A stretch of 45,055 nucleotides of DNA from the NCBI GenBank assembly GCA_023256215.1, contig JAGDXB010000072.1, positions 1 to 45,055 of the forward strand, in the 5' to 3' direction. The DNA is from Vulcanisaeta sp. (GTDB taxonomy: Archaea; Thermoproteota; Thermoprotei; Thermoproteales; Thermocladiaceae). The notes under the pieces were generated by a model. The model was not told where the DNA came from. It made no database searches and worked only from the letters and a program-made list of their open reading frames with translations. The stretch's first letter is position 1. Every line of letters starts with the position of its first letter. The position numbers and the translations under genes were made by a program. This document shows positions 5,014 through 14,502 of the stretch, piece after piece.

Positions 5014-7935
5014 ATGAGTAGCAATAATGAGGTTTCTACATCCATTGGGAATTTAGACGAGGTTTATAGGCTACTTCACCCCGTAATACAATCGGCATTG
5101 ATCGAGAAGGGTTTTCTAAAGGCCACAGAGCCGCAGAGGTTGGCGATACCTAAGATACTCAATGGTCGTAATGTCCTTATAATAGCCCCAACAGGTAGTG
5201 GTAAGACTGAGGCTGCGGTACTGCCTGTATTGTCCATGTTTAGGTGGGGTTTAGATAAGGGTGAGTTTGTTGATAAGGGCATATACATTCTTTACGTTAC
5301 GCCCCTAAGGGCTTTGAATAGGGATTTACTTGATAGGCTTGTTTGGTGGGGTGAGAGGGTTGGTATTAAGGTTGGTGTTAGGCATGGAGATACAGATCAA
5401 AGCGACAGGGTTAGGCAGAGTAAGGATCCTCCTCAAATGTTGATAACAACACCGGAGACGTTACAGGCGATTCTGGCTGGTAAGAGACTTAGGGAGCACT
5501 TGATGAAGCTTAGGTGGATAATTGTTGATGAGATTCATGAGTTTGCTGAGGATAAGAGAGGGACACAGCTCTCATTAACTCTCGAGAGAATTAAGTGGTT
5601 GATTGGTAGGAAGCCCCAAATAATTGGTTTATCGGCTACCGTGGGTAGCCCTGAGGAGGTTGCGAAGTTCCTTGTTGGTGCTGATGAGGAGTGCGACATA
5701 GTTCAATCAAACATCATTAGGGAGATGAAGATGGACGTAATACACCCAACACCGACAAAGAAGGATGAGGAGGAGGCCAAGAACATGTATCTATACCCCG
5801 ACGCCATAGCCAGGCTCAGGATAATTAAGGATTTAGTAGGCAAGAATGGCGCCACAATAATTTTCGTGAATACCAGGTCTATGGCAGAGCTACTGATGTA
5901 TAGGTTTGCAATGCTTGGTTATGACTCAGTGGGTATTCATCATAGCTCTCTATCTAAGGTTTCCAGGATAACCACAGAGAGAGCCTTTAAGGATGGTAAG
6001 TTAAAGGCCGTAATAGCCACATCAAGTTTGGAGTTGGGTATTGATATTGGCCATGTTGATTTCGTAATACAGTACCTATCGCCACACCAAGTCGTTAGGC
6101 TTGTCCAGAGGATTGGTAGGAGTGGTCATAGGCTTGATAAAGTACCTAGGGGTGTTGTTATTACTGAGGATTTAAACGATACCCTGGAGGCCATTGCGAT
6201 AATAAATAGGGCTAAGTCCGGTCTCCTTGAGTTAACGCAGATTCCGGATAAGCCTTATGACGTGCTTGTTCACCAGATAGTCAGTCTATTAATGATTAAG
6301 AGTAGGTGGTCTGTCGATGAGCTTTATGACCTAATAAGAAGGGCATACCCATATAGAAAGTTATCTATTGAAGAGCTTAAGGGCGTTCTTAGGTTCATGA
6401 GCGAGATCCTTAACCCAAGGCTAGCTTATTACATCGAGAATGACGGCGTCGTTCTAAAACCGAGTGGTCTTAGGGCTCGGAGGGAAATGTACAGGTACTT
6501 CTTTGACCAGATGTCCATGATACCCGACGAGAAGCACTATTTAGTTATTAACCAAACTAATGAGGAACCTATCGGTGTGCTTGATGAGGCATTCGTGGCG
6601 GAGTACGGCGAACCTGGCGTAAAGTTCGTATTCAGGGGTGGTGTCTGGGTTCTTCAGAAGGTTGTTGGTGATACTATTTACGTGGTACCCGCGAAGGATA
6701 CTGTCGGTGCCATACCATCATGGGTCGGCGAGGAAATACCCGTACCCTTCGAGGTCGCCCAAGACGTTGGCAGTATTAAGGAGGAGATCAGTAATTACAT
6801 CACTAAGATTGGGCCCGAAGCCACAACTGAAATATTTGCAACGAAACTCGGTGTATCCAAGGATTCTGTTAAGTACGTTGTTGACAAGGTCATGGAGCAC
6901 ATGGAGAGTGGCGTTCCAATACCATCGCATAGACTTGTCCTTATTGAGCGTGTTGGCGATTTAGTGATTATGTATACGCATGGCGGTACTCTTGTCAATA
7001 GGACGATAGCCAGGATACTCGGCGAGGTACTAACCGAGAGGCTTGGTTATCCAGTGGGTGTTCAACAAGATGCCTATGCTGTTATTTTACAATTGCCAAG
7101 GCCTGGTATCGATACGGTATTGATAACACAGACAATAATGGACGTGGCTAATATGGATGATAGAACATTCATAGATTATGCCATTAGGGCCATCACAAGA
7201 ACTGGTATCTTTAAGAGGAAGTTTGTGCATGTTGCTAGGAGATTCAACGTTATTAGGAAAGATAGGGAGCTCAGTGATTTGGCCATTACGAACCTCATCG
7301 AGCTATATAAGGGCTCGCCAGTGTACACAGAGACTCTTAAGGAGGTATTAACGAGAGACTTTGACCTTGACAATACATACCTCTTCCTTAAATCCTTAGT
7401 TAATAAGGAAAGGACGTTAATCGTTATCGAAAGAAGCGAGTTTAGCCCGATGAGTAGGGAAATCGTGGATAAGATAAGCCATAGGCTTGAGGTGATGGCT
7501 CCAGAGAGGCTTGATAAGTTAGTTAGGGAGAGCGTTAAGGCTAGGTTATTGAATGAGTCAATAACTTTAGTATGCCTTAATTGTGGTTGGGTTGGTTCTA
7601 TGAGGAATAAGGATCTACCCGATAAGCCAAGATGCCCCAAGTGCGGTTCGGAGAGGCTTGGCGCGTTGAAGATCGACGAGGAGAAGGTTAGGCAGGTTAT
7701 AGAGAGGTGGAGGGAGGGTAAGGCTAGGTCTGATGATAATGAGGTAATACAGTACGTAAATAGGACGGCAGAATTAGTGAGTAGGTATGGTAAGCTTGCC
7801 GTACTTGCTTTATCGAGTAGGGTTAGGATCGATGATATTGAGGAGTTCTTACCAAAGATAAACAATATCGATAGGCTAGTGCTCATAGTCCATGAACTGG
7901 AGAAGAGGGAGTTAAAGAGACGGTTCATGGAGTGA
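5014..7935 (+). CDS. lhr: Lhr-type superfamily 2 DNA/RNA helicase
   Basis: Large ATP-dependent helicase implicated in archaeal DNA repair and RNA processing. The 973-residue protein has RecA1 with Q-motif region (TEPQRLAIP), Walker A APTGSGKT (residues 58-65) and DEIH box (D172), then RecA2 with the SSLELGIDIG and QRIGRSGHR motifs (III-VI). A winged-helix and Lhr core region follow. Near the C-terminus a C4 zinc finger is visible (CLNC around residue 854, CPKC around 874), so this is the archaeal zinc-bearing variety. The start is ATG 5014, about 40 nt after a TTTAAAA element; the in-frame TTG at 4996 is less likely. Its 3' end overlaps the convergent gene by 24 bp. Confidence 0.9.
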   Translation: MSSNNEVSTSIGNLDEVYRLLHPVIQSALIEKGFLKATEPQRLAIPKILNGRNVLIIAPTGSGKTEAAVLPVLSMFRWGLDKGEFVDKGIYILYVTPLRALNRDLLDRLVWWGERVGIKVGVRHGDTDQSDRVRQSKDPPQMLITTPETLQAILAGKRLREHLMKLRWIIVDEIHEFAEDKRGTQLSLTLERIKWLIGRKPQIIGLSATVGSPEEVAKFLVGADEECDIVQSNIIREMKMDVIHPTPTKKDEEEAKNMYLYPDAIARLRIIKDLVGKNGATIIFVNTRSMAELLMYRFAMLGYDSVGIHHSSLSKVSRITTERAFKDGKLKAVIATSSLELGIDIGHVDFVIQYLSPHQVVRLVQRIGRSGHRLDKVPRGVVITEDLNDTLEAIAIINRAKSGLLELTQIPDKPYDVLVHQIVSLLMIKSRWSVDELYDLIRRAYPYRKLSIEELKGVLRFMSEILNPRLAYYIENDGVVLKPSGLRARREMYRYFFDQMSMIPDEKHYLVINQTNEEPIGVLDEAFVAEYGEPGVKFVFRGGVWVLQKVVGDTIYVVPAKDTVGAIPSWVGEEIPVPFEVAQDVGSIKEEISNYITKIGPEATTEIFATKLGVSKDSVKYVVDKVMEHMESGVPIPSHRLVLIERVGDLVIMYTHGGTLVNRTIARILGEVLTERLGYPVGVQQDAYAVILQLPRPGIDTVLITQTIMDVANMDDRTFIDYAIRAITRTGIFKRKFVHVARRFNVIRKDRELSDLAITNLIELYKGSPVYTETLKEVLTRDFDLDNTYLFLKSLVNKERTLIVIERSEFSPMSREIVDKISHRLEVMAPERLDKLVRESVKARLLNESITLVCLNCGWVGSMRNKDLPDKPRCPKCGSERLGALKIDEEKVRQVIERWREGKARSDDNEVIQYVNRTAELVSRYGKLAVLALSSRVRIDDIEEFLPKINNIDRLVLIVHELEKRELKRRFME

Positions 7936-9087
7936 GACATCATATACTGTCCTTATCAATGAAATTTCATTCTCATTAACGCTCACCCTCCTTAATTCTG
8001 AAAACCTTCTGTAGACCTCAATGACCTTATCGAGTCTATACCTCTCGCAATCATTATTCACACACATACTAAATGGTGGCACATTATTCCTAATAAGGCC
8101 AATGACACTACTGCCCTGCCCAATATATTTACCGCTCATTATGGATGTGTTGATGCCAACCTTAACCCAATCACTAATTATGGAGCCTAACTTGATCATG
8201 CCTGTATCAATACCCATATACCTAATATCCCCAATAGTGTTCTTCAGATTAGACGTTACAGAGCCAGCCCCTATATTAACCCACCTACCCACGTAGGAAT
8301 CACCCAGGTAACTGAAGTGCTCCTTAAGGCTGTGCATATCCATTATGGAGTTCTTAACTTCCCCACCGACGGCATTGAACATGTACAATACGGTACCCTC
8401 CCTAATATAAGCATGTGGAAGCACCCTAGAGCCAGGCCCGAGTAATGATGGCCCTTTAATGTACGTCAATGGCTCTATTACGGCATCTATCGCTATTAAA
8501 TCACCAGCTCTCTCATCAATCACGGCATTACTTGGTATGTCGGAATTTATTACCTTATCGCCAAGCAACCTAACTAGGTATTTAGAATTCTCGCGAAGAA
8601 CATCCACGTTCCATTTAATAATAGACCAAATACCATCAAGCATAGGCAAATTACAATTATTAATAACGTTTTTTGCCGTATCATTACGAACAAGGCTTAT
8701 CAATACCCTATTGCCACACCTAACTTCAGTGCCCTCATCAATACCTAAATTCAATATGCTATTTAATACATCTATTCGTGGCAATAACGAGGTCCTTATT
8801 AGTAACGATGTACCGCTTAAATCATTAATATCATGTATATACCTCACTGAATGCCTAAGCCTCATCTTAGACAGTATTGACTCAGCAATATTGTTCCAAC
8901 TCTTTGATAGGTAATCACGGGTAAGTACGTAAATATCCGCGCTTAATCCCATGCTCATGAGCCACAGGGCTACGTGTTCGTAATAACGTAATCCACCAAT
9001 TATGATATCACTGAGCGGTGTGCTGAGGGATATTGGGTAATAGTTTTTGTAGTTATCCTCAATTATTACAATATTTTCGAAACGCAC
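7912..9087 (-). CDS. GlmU-like sugar-nucleotidyltransferase family protein with left-handed beta-helix
   Basis: 391 residues. The N-terminal half (NIVIIEDNYKNYYPISLSTP, then LSDIIIGGLRYYEHVALW) resembles the NTP_transf_4 type of sugar nucleotidyltransferase. The C-terminal half is a left-handed beta-helix with hexapeptide repeats (GPSLLGPGSRVLPHAYIREGT, VGRWVNIGAGSVTSNLKNT, GINTSIMSGKYIGQGSSVIG). It probably activates or acetylates a sugar phosphate for glycan or S-layer glycoprotein synthesis; the exact sugar is unknown. I do not see a clear G-X-G-T-R-M nucleotide-binding loop, so the N-terminal activity could be altered. It follows the CYTH gene by 19 bp and is probably in the same operon. 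Confidence 0.75.
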   Translation of the reverse strand: MRFENIVIIEDNYKNYYPISLSTPLSDIIIGGLRYYEHVALWLMSMGLSADIYVLTRDYLSKSWNNIAESILSKMRLRHSVRYIHDINDLSGTSLLIRTSLLPRIDVLNSILNLGIDEGTEVRCGNRVLISLVRNDTAKNVINNCNLPMLDGIWSIIKWNVDVLRENSKYLVRLLGDKVINSDIPSNAVIDERAGDLIAIDAVIEPLTYIKGPSLLGPGSRVLPHAYIREGTVLYMFNAVGGEVKNSIMDMHSLKEHFSYLGDSYVGRWVNIGAGSVTSNLKNTIGDIRYMGIDTGMIKLGSIISDWVKVGINTSIMSGKYIGQGSSVIGLIRNNVPPFSMCVNNDCERYRLDKVIEVYRRFSELRRVSVNENEISLIRTVYDVSLHEPSL

Positions 9088-9106
9088 TAATAGATATCGC
9101 GATTAA

Positions 9107-9658
9107 TTATTTAAGATTTTGCATCAATTTCTCAAGCATTAACTCCAGGTAGGTCTTCCTCTCTATCCAGTCCCTACTAAGCCCCAACTTATCGCCAAGC
9201 TGTAAAACCTCCTCCGTAGCCTTATTTATTAATTCCTTATTATTAACCATAGTTTCAACCTCGACGAAATTACCTAACCCATCAACAACGTCTAGGTATA
9301 TTGTGAAATTCTCATAATTATAGATATCCCTCCTCTTGATGATTTTGGCAACCTCCTTAAAACCTAATTTTCTAAGTATCTCAAGAATATTATCTAGATC
9401 GTCTACAGTTACATTCAGCTCCTCCCTAGTCTTACCAACATCACCAATACGTGGACCCTTGTATGTCAATACCACAGTACCATCGCCATACCTCCTCACC
9501 CTAAGAGCCTCATCAGTCTTTGCGAAATCTCTCCAAGGACTATTGAAATAAATGTCCATTTCCTCAGTATGCTCAAGAAATCTCGCATTTAACGCCTTCA
9601 ACCTATCCTTAATATCATCGTGCTTCACAACTCTGTATTTAACTTCTACTTCAAACAC
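9107..9658 (-). CDS. CYTH-domain protein (CyaB/thiamine-triphosphatase-like)
   Basis: 183 residues in the triphosphate-tunnel CYTH superfamily, which hydrolyse or cyclise triphosphorylated substrates (class IV adenylate cyclase, thiamine or inorganic triphosphatase). The signature EXEXK is intact at the N-terminus (E3-V-E5-V-K7). Other tunnel residues follow: LRVRRYGDGTVVLTYKGPR, REELNV, KRRDIYNYENFTIYLDVVDGLGNFVEVET. The class IV cyclase CyaB has the same fold, so the substrate cannot be assigned. It is the first gene of a unit with the GlmU-like gene, divergent from the APC permease across a long palindrome. Confidence 0.88.
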   Translation of the reverse strand: MFEVEVKYRVVKHDDIKDRLKALNARFLEHTEEMDIYFNSPWRDFAKTDEALRVRRYGDGTVVLTYKGPRIGDVGKTREELNVTVDDLDNILEILRKLGFKEVAKIIKRRDIYNYENFTIYLDVVDGLGNFVEVETMVNNKELINKATEEVLQLGDKLGLSRDWIERKTYLELMLEKLMQNLK

Positions 9659-9700
9659 GAACCTTATAATTGCTGTTTTAGTTTTAAGTTATGTCCTTAT

Positions 9701-9728
9701 TATTGTTTAAATAATTATTTAAACAATA
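9701..9728. repeat. 28-bp perfect palindrome in a divergent promoter region
   Basis: The half-site TATTGTTTAAATAA is followed directly by its exact reverse complement, with no spacer. It lies between the CYTH gene (start 9658, minus) and the APC permease (start 9783, plus), about 22 bp upstream of the permease TATA box. Perfect dyads of this kind are typical operators of dimeric Lrp/AsnC or similar regulators. Being AT-rich it could also extrude or act as a bidirectional basal element. Confidence 0.75.
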
Positions 9729-9750
9729 GACGAGAAATTTAGGCATAAGA

Positions 9751-9758
9751 TTTATTAA
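9751..9758 (+). promoter_or_regulatory. TATA box of the APC permease gene
   Basis: TTTATTAA is centred about 28 nt before ATG 9783, supporting a leaderless start there instead of TTG 9759. Confidence 0.55.
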
Positions 9759-9782
9759 TTGATTAAAATAATTGTTGTAACG

Positions 9783-11309
9783 ATGAGTAGGGAATACCAA
9801 GTCTTCGTTAGAGAGTCAACAGGCTTGGTTAAAGCTGCGAACTTTTGGGATGCGATCTCCATAAACATTGCCAACATGTCAGTAGGGGCTGCCTTAGCAA
9901 CCATAGGCTTTACCCTGGCTGCTCTACCAACGGTGGCTGGTGCGAATTTAGTCTATGCATCACTTATAGCGGCGATATTCGCAATACCTCAGGTCATAGT
10001 ATACTCAACCCTAATTAGGTATATGCCAAGGGTTGGTGGTGATTATGTATGGCTTGGCCGTGCCCTGGGGCCAAGGCTAGCCTGGTTAACTAATGGGCTT
10101 GTCCTGGGCTTCATAATAGAAAGCCTAGCTTACTACGCATTGATTGCCTTCGCGGCGGTGTTTCAATTAGAGTCTGTATTGCCAATACTTGGTATTAATG
10201 TATCGTTATCATTACCCGAGGAAATAGGCATTGCCATAGCCTTCTTCGCGGTGATAGTCCTCGCCAACATACTAGGGACTAGGTATGGCATAAAGCTTAT
10301 GACTGCATTAACGATAGTATCGTTGCTTGGACTGCTGACGGCAATTATCATACTCTTCATAACACCAAGGGCTCAGGCAGTTAGTGCCATATCTTCATTG
10401 CTTCCCTCAGGATATACATACTCTAAGATAGCCCTTAATTATTCAGGGCCCCTCTTCTCCATGAACACGATACTCATGCTTCTGCCCTTCTTCGCCATAT
10501 ATGTCTATCCATGGCTAAATGCAGGGCCTGCGATAGCCTCAGAAATAAAGGGTAAGAATGCCCTGTATTGGAATGTACCTATGGCATTCCTCTTTACACT
10601 GGTGTTCCTTACGCTTGGATTTGAAGCCATGTATTACTCACTGGGCTTTAATTTCATAACTGCGGCGTTATCGAACTCTAACCTAAATGGTATCATCAAT
10701 TTCTGGGACATTGCCATGGTACTTCCACATAATGCAGCATTGAGCTGGTTCATAGGTATCACGTCCGTTACTTGGTACTTAGCGGTCTTAGCGTATGGTG
10801 CCATTGTTGTTGTTAGGTATTGGTTTGCCCTTGCCTTCGACAGGGTTTGGCCGAGCTTCTTCGCCTACCTAAGCCCGAGGTTCGGAACACCAATATACGC
10901 ACACCTATTCGACCTAGCAGTAACTGCTGCATTGATAGCTGCGGCTGGTTTTCTATACCAAACATTCACGGCGTTATATGGAGCGGTTGTTGAGGCAATA
11001 ATATACTACATGGCTGTAGGCATCGCAGCAGTGCTTATCGCAACTATTAGGTATTCCTCATTTAATTTAAGTAATGTATCGAGAGCATTACTTATTATCT
11101 TTGGTATGTTAATGGCTAGTGTTATGGCTTACCTGACCTACGAATTCCTTGCCTACCCACAGATCTGGGGTGGTAACTGGCTAGCCTACGGCGTAGAGAT
11201 TGGTGCTGTGGTTCTCGGCATGGTAATATACGTGGTTTCACGCCATATAAACCTGAGAAAGTATGGCATAGACATAGCTGTTACATATACTGAAATACCG
11301 CCGGAGTAA
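9783..11309 (+). CDS. APC-family amino acid permease
   Basis: 508-residue integral membrane transporter with about 12 hydrophobic helices, of the amino acid-polyamine-organocation superfamily. It opens STGLVKAANFWDAISINIANMS, the usual APC N-terminus leading into helix 1, and has the RYMPRVGGDYVWLGRALGP loop after helix 2 seen in APC permeases. It likely imports an amino acid or related cation with H+ or Na+; the substrate is not readable. The start is ATG 9783 (TATA at 9751-9758). The 28-bp palindrome upstream suggests substrate-responsive control. Confidence 0.9.
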   Translation: MSREYQVFVRESTGLVKAANFWDAISINIANMSVGAALATIGFTLAALPTVAGANLVYASLIAAIFAIPQVIVYSTLIRYMPRVGGDYVWLGRALGPRLAWLTNGLVLGFIIESLAYYALIAFAAVFQLESVLPILGINVSLSLPEEIGIAIAFFAVIVLANILGTRYGIKLMTALTIVSLLGLLTAIIILFITPRAQAVSAISSLLPSGYTYSKIALNYSGPLFSMNTILMLLPFFAIYVYPWLNAGPAIASEIKGKNALYWNVPMAFLFTLVFLTLGFEAMYYSLGFNFITAALSNSNLNGIINFWDIAMVLPHNAALSWFIGITSVTWYLAVLAYGAIVVVRYWFALAFDRVWPSFFAYLSPRFGTPIYAHLFDLAVTAALIAAAGFLYQTFTALYGAVVEAIIYYMAVGIAAVLIATIRYSSFNLSNVSRALLIIFGMLMASVMAYLTYEFLAYPQIWGGNWLAYGVEIGAVVLGMVIYVVSRHINLRKYGIDIAVTYTEIPPE

Positions 11310-11336
11310 TTACTTGCCTATTAATTTAAAGTTGAA

Positions 11337-11364
11337 ATTTATTATCAATTATCAGATAATAAAT
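11337..11364. repeat. Inverted repeat just upstream of the wtpA TATA box
   Basis: Perfect 10-bp arms ATTTATTATC (11337-11346) and GATAATAAAT (11355-11364) separated by 8 bp. It ends about 6 bp before the TATA box of the tungstate transporter operon, a position suited to an activator or repressor site. It could equally be a 3' hairpin for the APC permease transcript. Confidence 0.6.
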
Positions 11365-11369
11365 AATAC

Positions 11370-11377
11370 TTAAATAA
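11370..11377 (+). promoter_or_regulatory. TATA box of the wtpABC operon
   Basis: TTAAATAA is centred 26 nt before ATG 11400, giving a leaderless wtpA mRNA. Confidence 0.55.
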
Positions 11378-11399
11378 TAGTTAAAATGATAATTCGCGT

Positions 11400-12560
11400 A
11401 TGGCAAGCACAACAGTATGGGTGGTGGTTGGCTTAATAATTGGTCTCGTGGTCGGTATAGCAATTGGTTATGCAGTAATGCCGCCTAAGGTAATTACAGT
11501 TACTAAATACGTTAATGTTACAACTACTACTCCTACTACTACCACTACAGTATCAACAGCGCCTTTTGCCGTTGGTGCTGCCGGTACACTCAAGTTTGCC
11601 TTTGGCGATCTACTTAATGTTATGCAGAGTATGTACCCGAGCATAACCATAGCACCGGCGATGTTTAAGGGCAGTGGTGAGGTTGCGCATACTGAAGCCA
11701 CTACGCAGCAGTTCAGTGTTGTAGCTTCAGCAGACACCACAACAATACCATCAGTGCTTTTCCCGAACTATACTAATTATGAAATAGCCTTCGGTGTAAC
11801 ACAGATGGTAATAATCGTTAACCTGAACACGACAGCCGGTCAAGAGGTTTATCAACTTTGGCAGCAGGCTCAATCGTACTCACCACTTTCAGCTCAATAT
11901 AATGAGACTTGGCAAAAGATATGGCAAATAATAGCCCTTAATTCAAGCACGGTAGTTGGTGTATCTAACCCATTCACAGACCCATCCGGTTACCAAGCCC
12001 AATGTGTCGTTAAACTTGCAGGACTTGCATTCTTTAATAATGCTTCATACCTCTATGACGCAATTTATGGAAACCCAAGTAAGTACATGATGAGGAATAC
12101 CGAGGTTGATCTATTAACACTAATGGCCTCTGGGCAGGTAGATTTCATACTATCTGCCTATGAAAGTAACGCAATACCACAGACTAAGGAGTACCACAAT
12201 GCGGTGTTCATAACGTTACCACCATTCATAAACCTAGGCGATTTAAGTTATGTTGGTTATTATCACCAGGTTAGTGTTACATGGACTGAGAATGGTGTTA
12301 CGAAGACATTTACGTGTAATCCGGTGGTTTATACAATAACGATACCATTCCAGGCACCAAATAAGCAGGCTGCCGAGTACTTCTTACTCCTACTATTTAG
12401 TCCAATTGGACAGAAGATAATGGAGGAGAACGGCATTAAACCGATAATACCCGGTATTGTGTATGGTAACTACAGCGCAGTGCCAAATGCAATTAAACCC
12501 TTTGTTGCACCACTAAGCCAATACCCGCAGTATGCCTCGATATTCCCAAGCCAGGGCTAA
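11400..12560 (+). CDS. wtpA: Tungstate/molybdate ABC transporter, substrate-binding protein
   Basis: 386 residues. An N-terminal membrane anchor (residues 5-27) is followed by a Thr/Val-rich linker (about 30-56) that holds the binding domain off the cell surface. The domain reads like ModA/WtpA: oxyanion-site segments KGSGEVAHTEATT and VVASADTTTIPSVLFP, then the SNPFTDPSGYQAQCVVKLAG motif, equivalent to the DPCGYR motif of WtpA. It would capture tungstate or molybdate for the pterin cofactor of AOR-type and DMSO-reductase-type enzymes. Permease and ATPase genes follow directly. Confidence 0.88.
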   Translation: MASTTVWVVVGLIIGLVVGIAIGYAVMPPKVITVTKYVNVTTTTPTTTTTVSTAPFAVGAAGTLKFAFGDLLNVMQSMYPSITIAPAMFKGSGEVAHTEATTQQFSVVASADTTTIPSVLFPNYTNYEIAFGVTQMVIIVNLNTTAGQEVYQLWQQAQSYSPLSAQYNETWQKIWQIIALNSSTVVGVSNPFTDPSGYQAQCVVKLAGLAFFNNASYLYDAIYGNPSKYMMRNTEVDLLTLMASGQVDFILSAYESNAIPQTKEYHNAVFITLPPFINLGDLSYVGYYHQVSVTWTENGVTKTFTCNPVVYTITIPFQAPNKQAAEYFLLLLFSPIGQKIMEENGIKPIIPGIVYGNYSAVPNAIKPFVAPLSQYPQYASIFPSQG

Positions 12561-12576
12561 GGAACGACGATTAAGT

Positions 12577-13398
12577 ATGTCATTTTTAAAATCAAATCTG
12601 CCACTAATCCTAATTGTTTTGTTCTCCCTATTCCTATTCTCGATCCTAATAATATACCCACTAGCCCTATTGATAGTTCTTGGTTTCCCAATGATACCCA
12701 AGGCATTATCTATAGTGAGTTTTATACAGGCCATTGAGGTCACCGTAGTAATGTCGACCCTATCGGCCATAATAGCTATAGTGATGGGGACTCCATTGGC
12801 CTACGTAATGGCTAGGTTCGAATTCTACCTAAAAAGTGTTGTTGATGCTATTGTCGATGTTCCGATAATGATACCGCACATAATAGTTGGTATAATGATA
12901 GTCCTGGCCTTCGCATCGTACTATGGTCTAGGCCCATTCTTAAAGGCTCATGGTATCAACTTCATCAATACCCTGTGGGGCGCCACAGCGGCTGTGGCTT
13001 TCTTATCATCAACCTATTACATCAGGGTTGTTGAGACCGCCATTAGGATGATAAATCCAGAGATGGAGGCAGTGGCTAGGACGCTTGGCGCGAGTCCCAT
13101 AAGGGTTTTCTCATCGATAATACTACCTAGGATATGGAGGTCCATGGCTACGGGGGCTATTTTATCATGGGCTCGCTCTGTCTCTGAGGCAGGTGCCTTA
13201 TTCATAGTGGCTTACTACATATTGTTTGGCAAGAATTTAATCTATCCCGCGTCGGTCTATATATACGAGAGTTACGTTGGTATAGGCCTCATAAATGCCG
13301 TGGAGTTCTCCGCAGCCCTCGTGGCTGTTATGTTGGTGATATTTATCGTATACAGGGTCTTGGTTAGTATGGGTGGTTATCATGGGTGGTATGGTTGA
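12577..13398 (+). CDS. wtpB: Tungstate/molybdate ABC transporter, permease
   Basis: 273-residue membrane protein with about six helices. The EAA loop, which docks onto the ATPase, is visible as EAVARTLGASPIRVFSSIILPRIW. Typical of ModB/WtpB permeases. I place the start at ATG 12577, 16 nt after the wtpA stop; an in-frame ATG at 12532 would overlap wtpA by 29 nt and add a basic 15-residue leader. No strong Shine-Dalgarno site separates the two. It overlaps wtpC by 17 nt, so translation is probably coupled. Confidence 0.88.
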   Translation: MSFLKSNLPLILIVLFSLFLFSILIIYPLALLIVLGFPMIPKALSIVSFIQAIEVTVVMSTLSAIIAIVMGTPLAYVMARFEFYLKSVVDAIVDVPIMIPHIIVGIMIVLAFASYYGLGPFLKAHGINFINTLWGATAAVAFLSSTYYIRVVETAIRMINPEMEAVARTLGASPIRVFSSIILPRIWRSMATGAILSWARSVSEAGALFIVAYYILFGKNLIYPASVYIYESYVGIGLINAVEFSAALVAVMLVIFIVYRVLVSMGGYHGWYG

Positions 13399-14434
13399 GC
13401 TACAAAATGTGCTAGTTAATCTGAGGTATTTCGCCCTAGGCCCTATAACGGCATCCTTCGGATACAGAACGTATAATGTAATACTTGGTCCTACTGGTTC
13501 AGGCAAAAGCACGCTACTTAAGGTTATTGCCGGGATTTATAGGGCAAGTAGTGGTAAAGTGGTGATAGATGGTGTTGACGTTACGAGAGAACCACCTGAA
13601 CATAGGGATGTGGCATACGTACCTCAGGGCTATGCCGTCTTTGACCATATGAGCGTTTATGAGAATATAGAGTACGGCCTTAGATTTAGGGGCATACCGA
13701 AGGATAAAAGGCGAGAACTGGTTCTAAGTATTGCTAGGGATTTAGGTATTGAGTATTTACTGGGTAGGAAAGCCGTTAATCTTAGCGGTGGCGAGCAGCA
13801 GAGGGTTGCTCTGGCTAGGGCACTCATTATTAAGCCAAAGGTCCTTCTTCTTGATGAACCCCTTTCAATGCTTGATAGAGAGACCAGGGATAGGATAATG
13901 CCTCTGTTGAGGGAATTGCCTAGTAAATATGGTGTTACAGTGATTCACGTGACACACGATTGGGATGAAGCGTATTCCTTAGCTGATAGGTTATTTATAA
14001 TGAACAATGGCAACATAGTAGAGGAGGGAGATCCGGAACAAGTATTTTCACGCCCAAGAAACGTGTTCACAGCGCGCTTTTTAGGCTTTCAAAACATAAT
14101 TAAGGGTATTGCTGAGGTTACGGATAATGGTAGTATCATTAGGGCCGGCAACATACTATTTCACCATGATGAAAAGGTTAGTGGTGACGTATATGTATGC
14201 ATAAGACCTGAATGGATAGAGATCCTTAGTAATGAGGAGGCCCCTAGCGATGATCATAATGTGTTTAGGGGTGTTGTTACTGAGGTTATTAGAAGTAGGC
14301 TTGGTTACCAGGTATTGGTCTCGATAAGTAATGACATAGTATTTACCGTGCTTTCAAAAAACGCCCTAAAACCTGGTGAGGAGGTTCTTCTTGCAATACC
14401 TAGGAAGTCACTTCATGTTATTAGGGCTAGTTAA
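13382..14434 (+). CDS. wtpC: Tungstate/molybdate ABC transporter, ATP-binding protein
   Basis: 350 residues. ABC ATPase with Walker A GPTGSGKST, Q-loop YVPQGYAVF, signature LSGGEQQRVALARAL, Walker B VLLLDEPLSMLD and switch histidine VTHDWDEA. About 110 C-terminal residues follow (IRPEWIEI, VLLAIPRKSLHVI), a TOBE-like oxyanion-sensing or regulatory domain. The start is ATG 13382, with a GGGTGGT Shine-Dalgarno-like site a few nt upstream inside wtpB; ATG 13391 or GTG 13373 are alternatives. Powers WtpB. Confidence 0.9.
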   Translation: MGGMVELQNVLVNLRYFALGPITASFGYRTYNVILGPTGSGKSTLLKVIAGIYRASSGKVVIDGVDVTREPPEHRDVAYVPQGYAVFDHMSVYENIEYGLRFRGIPKDKRRELVLSIARDLGIEYLLGRKAVNLSGGEQQRVALARALIIKPKVLLLDEPLSMLDRETRDRIMPLLRELPSKYGVTVIHVTHDWDEAYSLADRLFIMNNGNIVEEGDPEQVFSRPRNVFTARFLGFQNIIKGIAEVTDNGSIIRAGNILFHHDEKVSGDVYVCIRPEWIEILSNEEAPSDDHNVFRGVVTEVIRSRLGYQVLVSISNDIVFTVLSKNALKPGEEVLLAIPRKSLHVIRAS

Positions 14435-14502
14435 GTATTCATTTGAATATTTATCGCAAAATTTCTATACTTAGCAATCGTCGAATAAATCTTTAGAAAT
14501 CA

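Noticed and set aside
7176-7943. 255-codon minus-strand frame inside lhr
   Set aside because: Product is Ser/Leu-rich with no domain; it is the complement of conserved helicase sequence and has no promoter.
8459-8914. 151-codon plus-strand frame inside the GlmU-like gene
   Set aside because: Shadow frame opposite a clear left-handed beta-helix protein; no start signals.
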